A DNA stretch of 64,000 nucleotides from Oxytricha trifallax (Eukaryota > Ciliophora > Spirotrichea > Sporadotrichida > Oxytrichidae). The stretch spans positions 1 through 64,000 of the forward strand of contig ARYC01000436.1 in NCBI GenBank assembly GCA_000711775.1. Reading direction: 5' to 3'. Positions 45,241 to 55,831 of the stretch are shown piece after piece. The number at the start of each line of letters is the position of its first letter. Position 1 is the first letter of the stretch. The position numbers were made by a program, and so were the translations under genes. The notes below the pieces were generated by a model. That model made no database searches. It had not been told where the DNA came from and saw only the letters and a program-made list of their open reading frames with translations.

Positions 45241-45930
45241 CTTTGTAATTTCAGAGATGTTATTCATAAGTTAGAGTTTGGTTTTATTATTTGTCACTTA
45301 TAATATATTACGATTAATAAAAATAAAATTTAATGATTTTCTATAAGAAAATTTCATTTTATTTGAAGTTATACTATCAAATGTGTAAAATCTGCAAAAA
45401 TACTTTTTATTGTTTTAAAATTACCAATTTTCTACTATAACTTATATATTCTATGAGATATGCTACTCAATTATGAAATTTCTTACAAGGCTGTCATAAA
45501 TTAATTTGATAACTTAATATCCATTAAAATTATGTTTTGTTTTATTTGAAATTTTAAATTTAATTTGTAGATTCCTTTTATACTTGATGCTGTTGTTTGC
45601 AATCTAAATAATGAAAGAGCAATACTTATTTTAATCATGCGTTACTTTCTGCTAAACACATCTAAGTTTCAAATAAAACAACTTGAGTATTACAGGCAGA
45701 AATATTAAAGGGAGAATTTAATTAGTTAAAACAAATATGAACAATTTAAGTATTTTTGCCATTTAATCTCTAGTTAGCATTAGGTAAATTCAGGAATATA
45801 TTCTCTTCTGAATAAAGTGCTGTTTATCTTTAATCAAAGTTTAGATGTGATAATTGAAAATTTCCTGTGACTGCAACTGAAAATAGATTCACATAAAGAT
45901 TAAAGAGAATAAACGGTTAACTAAAGAGAA

Positions 45931-46155
45931 TTAGATTATAATCTTTAAGATTAAATGAAAATATTTGCCGTCTAAATAAGGATATGTGCAAAGGTCCGAG
46001 TAAAATCCTTTATAATAGACATAGAAAAGAATATACTTATTAGAAGTGATTGTTGGATATTCTTCTGTTTCGTAATGTTCTTCGTACAACATCCCTTTTG
46101 TGAATTGCATGGTACTCAAATTAGATTCTTATTATGCAATTTAACTCTTTGCAAT
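45931..46155 (-). CDS. Possible coding segment, family unknown
   Basis: About 70 codons open on the minus strand with UAA/UAG as Gln: IAKSQIAQQESNLSTMQF, TKGMLYEEHYETEEYPTI, YKGFYSDLCTYPYLDGKYF. Composition is slightly GC-richer than the flanks and the residues look protein-like, but there is no recognised domain, and the length is close to what a UGA-only code gives by chance. It could be one macronuclear-destined segment of a larger gene. Confidence 0.25.
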
Positions 46156-46179
46156 TCAACAATAATCCAATTAAGAAAT

Positions 46180-46328
46180 AAGATGTCTAGATACTACCTG
46201 ATGGAAATGCCTACGATGAAGAAGTTTACCAAGGCCTTTTTAAAAAGAGCATTAGATTGCAAAAACAGAACTGCAAATAATAAATCTGCAAGATACTTAG
46301 AAGGTAACGCTAATAGTCTAATCTAGTG
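46180..46328 (+). CDS. Possible coding segment, family unknown
   Basis: Plus-strand frame MSRYYLMEMPTMKKFTKAFL then KRALDCKNRTANNKSARYLEG, ending in UGA. Divergent from the minus-strand frame just to the left. No domain recognised; low confidence. Confidence 0.2.
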
Positions 46329-47501
46329 ATATACTATTTATAAAAAGTTTAATAGATGAAATAAATGAATTAAAAAATGTATTTTACAAATAGATAGCTT
46401 AATAAATGTATGCTTTGTTCTATAAGGTTATTGAAATCAAGATAAGGGTAGAATGATGAGGACAGGACATGGAGATTAAAAAATTATTCATTAAAAATCT
46501 GTAATTACAGATATTAATCACTACATAATTTAACTAAATGATGATTTAAATGTATAATGTTATTAAAATTAACGAATAAATGGGTTATTAGATATATTTA
46601 TATATAATTTACCTATATTTTTTATTCCTCTATTTTTATATTCTTTTATTAACATAGAAACTTCACTTAGAATGATAATATTTCAGTTCTAGTCTAACAT
46701 TTAATATAGTTTGATGATTTATTCCAACTGTAGGTAGCTAAAAATACCATTCTTTAAAGCTATAATTTGGTAGAGTGAGAAGTCTTTAAAACACTGATAC
46801 TATTTTTATAGAGATCCCTATCTACTCATAAATATTTGTGAGTAATTTATGATTATTTTTAATTGTTTTTTGTTCTTTAAGAAAACTTAACTAAGAAAAA
46901 TTATAAATAAAATGCAACGCAATTTCTCTTTAAGATAGAATAAGATGAATTCTAATAAACGAGTTAAAATTTGTTGAGATAAATTAGCAAACACATCACT
47001 CAAGAATATTCTGACCTCATAACATTTTAGAACGATAATATTTAAACAAATTATTCAGTAATTAAGAAAGTTAATAATAAGGCTTTATGAAATTCGAATG
47101 AACTAAAAGGTATGATGGACAAGGTTAGATTCGATAAAATATGAGATATTTTAAAAGCAAAAGAAAAGAAATTGATTCTAAATAATTTAAAAGAGGGGCT
47201 ATTTTATATTAAAAATTATAAAATAATAAGAAATATGTAAAATTGAGAATCTTTATCACAAAAGTAACACTTCTCTATTTATAACTGTCATTAATTTGAT
47301 ATTCTTTAAGTGCTAGCATTCTCATCACTAACAAAATAATTAAATTATTAAATAAATATGCTATAAAATGTATTCCAATCAAAAGATAGGAACTTACAAA
47401 AAAAGCATTTCTTCATTTAAGCCTTAACCAAGAGTTGTGTCTTTGCACCTGTCTCAATTATTTCTCAGTTTGCACATAAAGGTTATCTGCTAAAGTATGA
47501 T

Positions 47502-47748
47502 TGGTCAACACATAACTTAATAATAGCATCGTAATTTTTCTCAAATCTCAATGGGATTCCCCCTATATTAAGGCATAATTAAAATTATTTATAGAGTGCT
47601 TTCTACAATTAGCCATTGCCTACTAAACAAAGATAGAAAGTAGTGTGAACAGCATAAGAACTGGCATTTAGTTAAGTCTCCCAATTTACGGTACTGGAGT
47701 TAAGGATAAGACATACACTTACTTTGAAATTTCAATTATTTAAAGTGT
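47502..47748 (+). CDS. First reading frame of the 1.0-kb TIR element, unknown
   Basis: About 80 codons with Gln at UAA/UAG: LVNTQLNNSIVIFLKSQW, IECFLQLAIAYQTKIESSV and LSLPIYGTGVKDKTYTYFEI, ending SV then UGA. A preceding frame (about 47416-47500) has LCLCTCLNYFSVCTQ. No domain recognised. Confidence 0.3.
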
Positions 47749-47778
47749 TTGACCCATAAACCTAATTAAGGTAACATC

Positions 47779-48165
47779 ATGATTGTTGAAATCGGTGAAA
47801 CAAATAAAGAGGAAGTTTATGAATGGTATTCAAACAAGAATCACAGAAATTTTCCAATTATCAAATTTATCGCTTGTCAATTGTTCACTCAGTTAGAAGA
47901 ATGGTGGCACATGACGGAACTATCATTTATGGAGAAAAAAAAAAGTGGTGTTGCCACTGGCAAGATTAGAGTTGTTGAGATTAATGATATCCATGTGGTT
48001 CATAATCCAGCTAATGGGAGAGGATATGGTCATGAATATTTATAATAAGAGAAGGGGAAAATCTCACTTCTGATCTATCGTTATCATGTTATGAGCATGT
48101 ATTTATTAAATGTAGGGTATTTTATTCTTATTTTAAAATCAGTGTATTTAATTAAATACTACTAA
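47779..48165 (+). CDS. Second reading frame of the 1.0-kb TIR element, unknown
   Basis: Starts MIVEIGETNKEEVYEWYSNK (ATG 47779), continues with FPIIKFIACQLFTQLEEWWH and VATGKIRVVEINDIHVVHN to GRGYGHEYL. It stays open beyond that with UAA/UAG as Gln. Composition is more GC-rich than the flanks and residue use is protein-like. No known family could be assigned. Position between the two TIRs suggests it belongs to the element. Confidence 0.4.
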
Positions 48166-49404
48166 TATGCGTATCATATTCGTTTCAGTTATAAATAGAG
48201 AAGTGTTCCTTTTGTATCAAAGATTCTCAATTTTACATATTTCTTATATAATTTATCAATATTATAAGATGTTAGTTTTACATTATTAAGAATTATTCAT
48301 TAATACTTTTCCAATTAATATTCTCGTATTTTGAATAATCAATATGCTTTGCTGTTAAGAATCAAATAAACTGTAATAATGCAAATTGATGAATTAATAA
48401 AGCAATAAATTAAAAAACTTAAATATAATTATTCAAAAATGTTTGCAATAAAGATTTCAGTTTAGTAATTTAGTTAATTAAATATTTTGACTAAGTTTTT
48501 TTGAAATTCCTAATAGTCTTTATATATTTGTCATTTTTAAAACAATAATTATATAAAATTACCTTTATATATTATAAATAAAAATAATTGTATTTTTTTA
48601 GATTATAAATATTCCTTTAAATTTATTAATTTGATTTACAAAAATATTTAGATAAAATATTTAATTAACTCAATTCCTTGACTAAAATCGTCGTTGCGAA
48701 TGTTTTCAAATAATAAAATGAGTTTAATATAGATTTAATGATTCAATGCATTAATGTATACTAACACCATAGTATTTAAACATAAATTTTAAGTTAATTT
48801 TTGAATAAATTAATTAATTATTAGCATCCAACAAAGAATCTTTATCACATGAAATTTCTTATTTACTCGAAGAATGAAATTGTTATTAACAAATTATCAA
48901 GTGTATTCATCAATTTTGATAAATATCATATTATTTACAGACATAAAATTTTCTCAAAAAAACTTCGATTATTCTTGTATGATATTGAGAAATTTGAAAA
49001 AACATTATCTACTTAGGCATAATGTATTATAAAATCGGATATTATAATCTTAATTCAATGCTTATATCAAATTAAATTTTTGTACCAAATTTATATATTT
49101 ATATATATATAAATTATATTAAATTATATAAGTTAGTAGTCCTGTTAATTTAAATAAAATATAAAGAATCACTAATTTATAAATCTAACAATTTTTTCAA
49201 TCACACAAAGTATTGATGCGATCTCTTATAAAATATTAAATTATCTATATAAACATTTTAAAATAAATAATTGCTATTGCTATTGCTATTACTGCAAAAT
49301 ATGGTAAACTGATCTCTATGAATATGCATTTGATCCAGAAGACTAAGAGTTTAAAAGTAATTCTTAAAAAAACATATCTAAAAATAAGTGAAAGAATAAA
49401 AAAG

Positions 49405-49760
49405 AGATAGGCTTTGGTGGTTGGCACGGTGACCGGTCCAGGCACATGAGCCCCAAGGATAATAATTTCAAAGGTCGCAACCAGGCTGAGTTGGGGTCAG
49501 AAGAGGCAAGTTAGGATGTGGGACGTAATGACAAGTGAAAAGACAACCAAGAGCACCTTATGAAAGGTACATAGGTCTAAATTGCCAAAGTCACTCCCCC
49601 AACTGAAGAAATAAGACAGATAATGACTATATGAATAAGAAAACAATCGTCATCATAAGTACTATATATTACTATCAAATATATATATACACTCAATAAT
49701 AATAATAACAACAAAATCTGTAATTACAATAACAACAGCAATAATAATTATATACTTATA
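49405..49760 (+). repeat. SINE-like GC-rich repeat with simple-repeat tail
   Basis: A GC-rich head (ggtggttggcacggtgaccg to about 49600) is followed by AT-rich sequence ending in AATAAT/AACAAC units (about 49696-49750). The head resembles a tRNA-like pol III promoter (GGTTGGCACGGTGACC as A-box-like, GGTCGCAACC as weak B-box-like, about 50 nt apart). Such a head plus simple tail suggests a tRNA-derived SINE, but the box matches are imperfect and no target duplication was established. Confidence 0.35.
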
Positions 49761-50199
49761 ACTAGGGATCTTTATTTCTAGTTTTCATAGTTACCTTACT
49801 TTAAGTTATTCATAATTCATCATCATTTTAAAATAAATTAACTACTTCAGAAAGAATAGTAAAACATAAATGATTCTGGTCATAAAGACCTCACTGAACA
49901 AGAATATGAAATCCGATTCATCATATTTTAAAATGAATAAAATTATAGACATCTAAAGTTTTGTTTTAGGGATTGATGAGAAAGTATATTAAACATTTAA
50001 TTTTTTAGAAGTTTTATATCATAAAGAGATGGGAGGGAGTTCTTTATGATATGAAAAATATGCTTACTGTACTAATTTTTTTCTTTATTAGTAATAGTTT
50101 ATTATTGTGGTAAAAACATAAAGGATTTTTAATATCACAATTAAATTTAGTGAAGGCACTAGAGTTTGGAAATTTTTTATCTCTTATTTTTTTTAAAAA

Positions 50200-50685
50200 A
50201 AAAACACTGTTGGGGGAGGTTTCCTGCACCAAAATTTTTGATGCACCCAAGAGGGGAAGTTCCTTGCCCCAACAAAGTAGTTTCCTGCACCCTCTGAAGT
50301 TTCCAGCCTTACATAAAAAATATAATATATTTATATAAATTTCTCAATATCTTTAACATTAACAATGATTTAATTATTTTTATCTCTTTTTTATAAAATA
50401 TCATTACTACATTGATAATGAATTCAAATTTTAATAAAAATTATTTAAAAAAAAAATATTTTAGCATTGTTTTTTAATTTATAATTTGATAAAAAATTAA
50501 TAATATACTTTGAAAATTATCTATCATTAAATGTTGTGAAGTAAATGGTAAATGTAATTGAAATTAAAATTTATATATTTTAATATTTTATTGCCAAACA
50601 ATTAAAAATTTAATGTTGGGGACAGGAAACTTCAGTAGGGGGAGGGAAACTCTTTTGGGGCAGGAAGCTTCCCCCCCCATCGTTT
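50200..50685. mobile_element. Small element with GC-rich inverted ends
   Basis: The left block (50206-50312) contains gggggaggtttcctgcacc, ttccttgccccaac and tctgaagtttccagcc. The right block (50612-50682) has, in inverted order, ggggacaggaaacttcag, ggggcaggaagcttcccccc. The two are imperfect inverted repeats around about 300 bp of AT-rich DNA. Repeated GGAAACTT units occur inside each arm. No gene is present. Confidence 0.5.
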
Positions 50686-50689
50686 TATA

Positions 50690-52680
50690 TATCTAAATAA
50701 AATTTTAAACAAATCTATATGGACATTTATTATGTTGTATATTTTATCATAAGCAAATATCATAAATTTATTCAATCATTTAACTTTAGACTTCTAATAT
50801 ATTAAGTGTGACCAATTCAAAGACAATTATACATTAATTTAAAAGTTATACTTATCTTTAATTTTATTTAAATTTATAAAATATCAATTATATTAATTTA
50901 TGATGCATTAAACTAATGATTAATTAATGAAATATATTTTACTAATTAAAATTTTATGAAATAACATTAATAGTAAAATCCATTTTCAACTCGTTTAAAA
51001 ATAGTGATTTATCTTCACATTAAAATCAAGATGATAATATTTTTAATACAAAATTTGTGAAGCATCATCAGTTCAATTCTAAATTTGATTTGATTTTTTA
51101 ATACGACATTATTTTTGTTACAATGCATTTAAAGCCTTCAATTTTCAGGAAAATACAGCCTAAGTATACTACTACCATAGTAGAGAAATCATGTTGCTCA
51201 CATCTGTTTCATGAATTTAGATTTTAACTCCAACTCATTAATTTCTTATCACCGGATTATACACTAATTTAAATCTATTCTTTATTTTCTAAAAAGAAAA
51301 TAAGCTATTTTTATAGTATTTAAATTATAATTATATTTAGAATTAGTTATAAACCCAGGTAAACTTAATTGCAACGCGATGCAAAGTTATATTAAATTTA
51401 GAGTTGATTTAAATATTAATTTTAATTTAATATTCATAATATATAATGTAATTATGTAATCCATTATTTAATAAATAATTACTAGCTTTAACCATATATT
51501 TCTTCATTATGATTCTATTTAATTACTTCAAAAAGGAATATAGAAATTCCTTAATAAATAATAGATTTTTGAATAAATAATTTAATTTCTATATAGAATT
51601 TTAACATCTAGATACTCTAATAGAGCTTTGTGCTATTAAAAAATAAAAAATATATAAATTTTTGAATTGGAAAATCTTATAAGACATATTCATGAATCTT
51701 ATTTTAAACTTTATACGATCAAATAATTCAATTAAGAATAAATAAAAATTTTTATTGGAAATATAAGTGCCTGATTTAATAAATTATATATAATTAAAAG
51801 CACAGTAGCAAATAAAAGCTATTTTAAGCGAGTTAAACAAATATTTAAAAAAAATCAATTTAAAAGCATAAACTATTATTTCTTATAGATGACATAATCA
51901 ATAAAATGAATATATTTAAATAAATTTGAATTAATCTGTGTTTAAATTAAATGAATGCTTAACACAGTGTTTTAATAATGATTGTAAGGAAAGTAATTAT
52001 AATTAATTTGGAGATAAATGAATAATAAAAAAATGTAGTTTAATCAAACCATGTTTTTTAAACTTACTTTTATTGATACATTTGTGAATTACAGCATAAT
52101 TTTATATATTTTAGATAATCAATTAATGATCAATAATCATGCAAAATTTACAAAATAACAAAATTTCTAAATATTCAAGTTCTTTATTTTATAATGTACC
52201 AATTTATTGTTAAAGCTCAGTCTATAAATATAATAAAGAGATATGAATGAACGCGATCTAATTACCTCATATATCTTTATGTTTTTTAGAGACTCTTTTT
52301 CTCATTTCAATATCTTAAAATTGTGGTATAAGTTTAATTCTAATACTTTGAGAACACCAATAAGAGTTAATTTTACAAGGCTTACAATAAGTTTTATGTA
52401 TTTAATGACTGCAAATTATCATATTTATTACTTGAAAACTTATAAATGAAAGTCTTACGGTAGACATATCTTATTTAGATTGATAAATTTGATATTTTTA
52501 ACAATAGACTTCTTTAATAGACCATAAAATTTGTTTATGTTAATTCTATATTTACTGTAAAAAATAAATCATTCGTCTCTCAGTGTTGACATAGCTTCCT
52601 TAAAATTAATACCTCTTATTATATATTAATATATATTAGTAATATAATCGTTGTAGAAATAGGCATGTTTTGAATAGTCT
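50690..52680. other. AT-rich spacer
   Basis: AT-rich DNA. The open stretch 52243-52449 has spacer composition and no motif. No gene called. Confidence 0.55.
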
Positions 52681-52703
52681 AGTCGCTCGTTAGAAAAGTG
52701 GAA

Positions 52704-53088
52704 ATGTGTGCTCAAAACTATAAGGAGTTAAAGTCAAAGAGAAGAATATTAAATAATTCTGAGATTACTTTTAATTTTATAATATTTCTTATCAGTAATT
52801 TTAAACATTTATAGAAAATAATCGAGAATTGATAAATGAAAATGAAATTAATAATTAAATTACAAATACCTAATAATGGTGACGCTGGTGGAGAATGTTC
52901 ACTCATAAAATGTAAGTTACAAAAAACATATCTGAAATTTACTTTTTATAGAGAACCAGGCATGTAAGAGTCGTGAAGGCTGTGAACAAGTAATTCACAT
53001 AGCAGCTCAAAGAAAAGGAAACAGAAGACTGACTCATGCAGATGGTGACATTTACGAAGGCATTTGGAAAGATGAAACTGTTTTTTGA
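52704..53088 (+). CDS. MORN-motif protein 3' end, with predicted IES and intron
   Basis: GC-richer island that reads as one frame only after two removals. Segment one, MCAQNYKELKSKRRILNN (ATG 52704), ends at AATAAT (52752-52757); the same hexamer recurs at 52872-52877. Deleting 52752-52871 (120 bp, containing an in-frame UGA) joins NN to GDAGGECSLIK. A 40-nt intron (52912-52951, GTAAGT...TATAG) follows; its removal creates a TAG (Gln) codon across the junction and continues NQACKSREGCEQVIHIAAQ and RLTHADGDIYEGIWKDE before UGA (53086-53088). GDIYEGIWKD is a MORN motif, found in membrane-associated and cytoskeletal proteins. The start is uncertain; other parts may lie elsewhere as scrambled segments. 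Confidence 0.55.
52752..52871. other. Predicted internal eliminated sequence with AATAAT pointer
   Basis: 120-bp AT-rich segment bounded by direct repeats AATAAT (52752-52757 and 52872-52877), as expected for hypotrich pointers. It holds an in-frame UGA, and its excision with one pointer copy retained joins two coding-like segments in frame. Confidence 0.45.
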
Positions 53089-53099
53089 GATTCCATTTT

Positions 53100-54550
53100 T
53101 TGATTATTATAATAAGTATTAGTATTCATCAAAATTATATTCTTTTATTCATATATTTTTCGATTTATTTATCTTAATTAATACTCAAGAACCTAAAAAT
53201 TAATACTTTTAGTATGAGTATAATTTAATTTTATTGATCCTAATATTATCAATCATAGATCTTTGAAAATTAAAAATTATTGAAATTTATGACTTAACTT
53301 TATAGAATTATATATATATATTTAAATCTAAATTAATATGGTATATTAAATTCACAACTAATGAAGGCAACCACCCACTCTTAGAGCCAAGACTAAAACT
53401 TAAATATATCAAAAGTAATATTTATATCCAAATTTACTCAATTTAAATTATCTCATTCTTGATCATAAATTACTAACTGTTACAAAAATTGTACTAGATT
53501 CAAACATATTAAAATTTGGTTTGTATTTAGTTCTGAGAACAAATACCATATATAATTTTGAAATACTTATGTATATTTAAATTAAAGAAAAAACTATTGC
53601 ATTAAGTACGTTATTTATCTCTTCGCTGAAATAGAATTATTTTAGAAAACAATAAATAATAAAAACTAAATAGTAACTATATAAAATCAGTTAGTATTCA
53701 TAAATGGAAGAGTCTAAAATTACATTTGATTTATATCATTTTAATTAATAGATTAAATTATATTTACAAATATATAAAACATTGTAGTTATTTAATTTTG
53801 AAATTTCTAATGTTTCTAATTGTTTTGAATTTAATAAATATTAAATATTAGTTTAAATAGTATAATTAAGCAAGTGAATCTCATAAAAATTAATAAATAT
53901 AAGTCTAAATTTCGTTTTTAAATTGATATAGTATGCCAATTAATCACGACTCTCTCAAAAAATTATAAAAATAAATAAAATACTTATATTTTTGTAGTAT
54001 TATAAAAAGCATAATTATTATATTGTGTTTTTTTAATAAAAATTACCTAAACAATATCATTCTTTATTTTACTTAATTTTTGAAAGTTGAATCTTTCGCA
54101 CAATTTAGTATTATAATTGTAATAATACTATAAAATTATATATGACTAAGTCTAATAAGGGTTTTAGACATTAAATATTAGAATGAATTTTAATAATTAA
54201 GTCTTTTAACGCTAATTTGTGTTTGTATATGATTATATTTTTATTTTAATAAAAGATTAAACTTATTACATAGCAGCCCAGTTTGCAATTGTGGATAATT
54301 AGTCGAATGCAAATAGTTTAGAATTCTGATTAAAGCCAGGTTAGAAGTACTTAGATTTAACATATATTAATTAAATAATAAACATCAGATTATTTGGTGA
54401 AGTAATCATCTTTGATATAGAAGTTTTTATGATATATATATATATTTAAGACTTCTTAAGTATTGATCTCTTACCTCTTAGCACTTTAACTTCTTGATCT
54501 CTATAAAGCTTTAATATTTTTCTAATGTTTTAGATTCTAATTTAACACGA
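53100..54550. other. AT-rich spacer
   Basis: AT-rich DNA without recognised genes; (AT)n-like runs near 53310 and 54435. Confidence 0.55.
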
Positions 54551-54564
54551 TTTTAAGAAGTTAA

Positions 54565-54685
54565 ATGGGAAAATAAGGTTGTGATCTCACTATTAATGAA
54601 ATAAATGCCTCGATGATGTAATCCACATTGTAGTAATTTATTAAAGAGACTAGCGATTAATAGTTCAGTAGAGGCTGAAGGCAAA
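54565..54685 (+). CDS. Possible first coding segment of an unknown gene
   Basis: ATG at 54565 opens MGKQGCDLTINEINASMMQ then STLQQFIKETSDQQFSRG, with several UAA/UAG codons as Gln, before a UGA. The composition rises above the flanks. It may be followed by an AT-rich IES and the segment at 54.82-55.03 kb. Confidence 0.3.
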
Positions 54686-54819
54686 TTAATATTCAAATTC
54701 TAATATTTTTATCCAAATATTTACTATTAATGCAATTATATAGTTATTTTTATATTCATCGAAGTTGCTTCCAGTTAAAAATTTTGAACAGTAGCTAATT
54801 ACTCACCTTAAAGTTTCTT

Positions 54820-55035
54820 TACGGTGTAGGCTCAGGAAGCTAAAAATCCAGATAGAATTAGTCTTAAATCTAAAAGTAAAATTAGGGTGCCTAAAAGTCA
54901 ATCCTGAGCAAACCTTTGTTTAAGCATGTGCTGGAATGGAAATGAAAATTGTAAAAGGTGCTCATGTTAGTGAGCTTCCAAAATTTTAATTTGTAGCAAC
55001 CATGATGATTATAAGATTTAAAATATTAAAATCAA
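54820..55035 (+). CDS. Possible coding segment, unknown
   Basis: Frame LNLKVKLGCLKVNPEQTF, VQACAGMEMKIVKGAHVSEL, PKFQFVATMM with UAA as Gln. Two other frames are also partly open, so the frame choice is uncertain. The repeat AGGCT occurs at 54671-54675 and near 54827 and could be a pointer joining it to the segment at 54.57-54.68 kb, but the joined frame would differ from the one quoted. Confidence 0.25.
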
Positions 55036-55556
55036 TATATATATATATATAATTTAAAAAAAGCCTTAATTTAAAAATTAATGATCAATAAAGTCTCATT
55101 ATGTTTTTATTAATTGATTAATATAACATTTTTAAATTAATAATTATTAAATTAAACTCTGATAATTGTTAATCTTTTCATATGTTTCAATACAAATTTC
55201 CTTAATACTTAAATTTAAAAGATTTCATTTGGTTCTTTCATTGAAAATAATTGTTTTATAATTATGTCAATAATAGGAACAAATTAGTTTAATATCAATA
55301 AATTTTATAAAAATAGTAGAGATAAAGAAATTATAAATTAGTGCAAAAAAATTAAGGAATTATAACTAACATGAATTCGATAATTTATAAACTGATTTTA
55401 ATATTATGGAGATCAAAATGCAAGCGTTTAGTATATGAGCGATGTAGTCTTAACATTTATTGAATTTAAGTTGTAGAAATAAATATTCAGAATTTATAGA
55501 CGTTAATTAGATAATGTATTTATTTATAATCTAAAATTAAGAAATTTAGAAATTTT

Positions 55557-55625
55557 AATGTCTCATAAAAGTGAGGTAAGAGATATGTAAAATTTTCTAC
55601 TTTACCCCACTTTTATAAATGTCTT
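55557..55625. repeat. Short hairpin
   Basis: ataaaagtgaggtaa and ttaccccacttttat form a 15-bp stem with one mismatch around a 30-nt loop. Confidence 0.6.
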
Positions 55626-55794
55626 TTGCTATTATATCAATATTCATTTTTATAATTCATTGCAATATGTAAACATTATATCAACTTATTGATATTAAAA
55701 CAACATTTAAATAGATAGAAATATAAATTTATAAAGTCTAATAAATTGCATTTAAATTTACCACTAAATATAAAAGAAAAAGTCTTAACTTCTT

Positions 55795-55798
<4 letters not shown>

Positions 55799-55828
<30 letters not shown>
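55799..55828. repeat. (AT)n tract at the LINE 3' end
   Basis: 30-bp AT repeat directly after the 3' end of the minus-strand LINE; simple-repeat tails are common for such elements. Confidence 0.7.

Positions 55829-55829
<1 letters not shown>

Positions 55830-55831
<2 letters not shown>

Larger units (their letters stand above)
47224..48248. mobile_element. 1.0-kb element with 62-bp TIRs and internal reading frames
   Basis: Bounded by inverted copies of aagaaatatgtaaaattgag followed by a matching cacttctctatttataactg block (47224-47288 and 48186-48248), with a few mismatches. The interior carries two successive plus-strand frames (see 47502-47745 and 47779-48045). The target duplication was not resolved. 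Tip sequence and size match no TBE or MITE elsewhere in the window. Confidence 0.65.
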
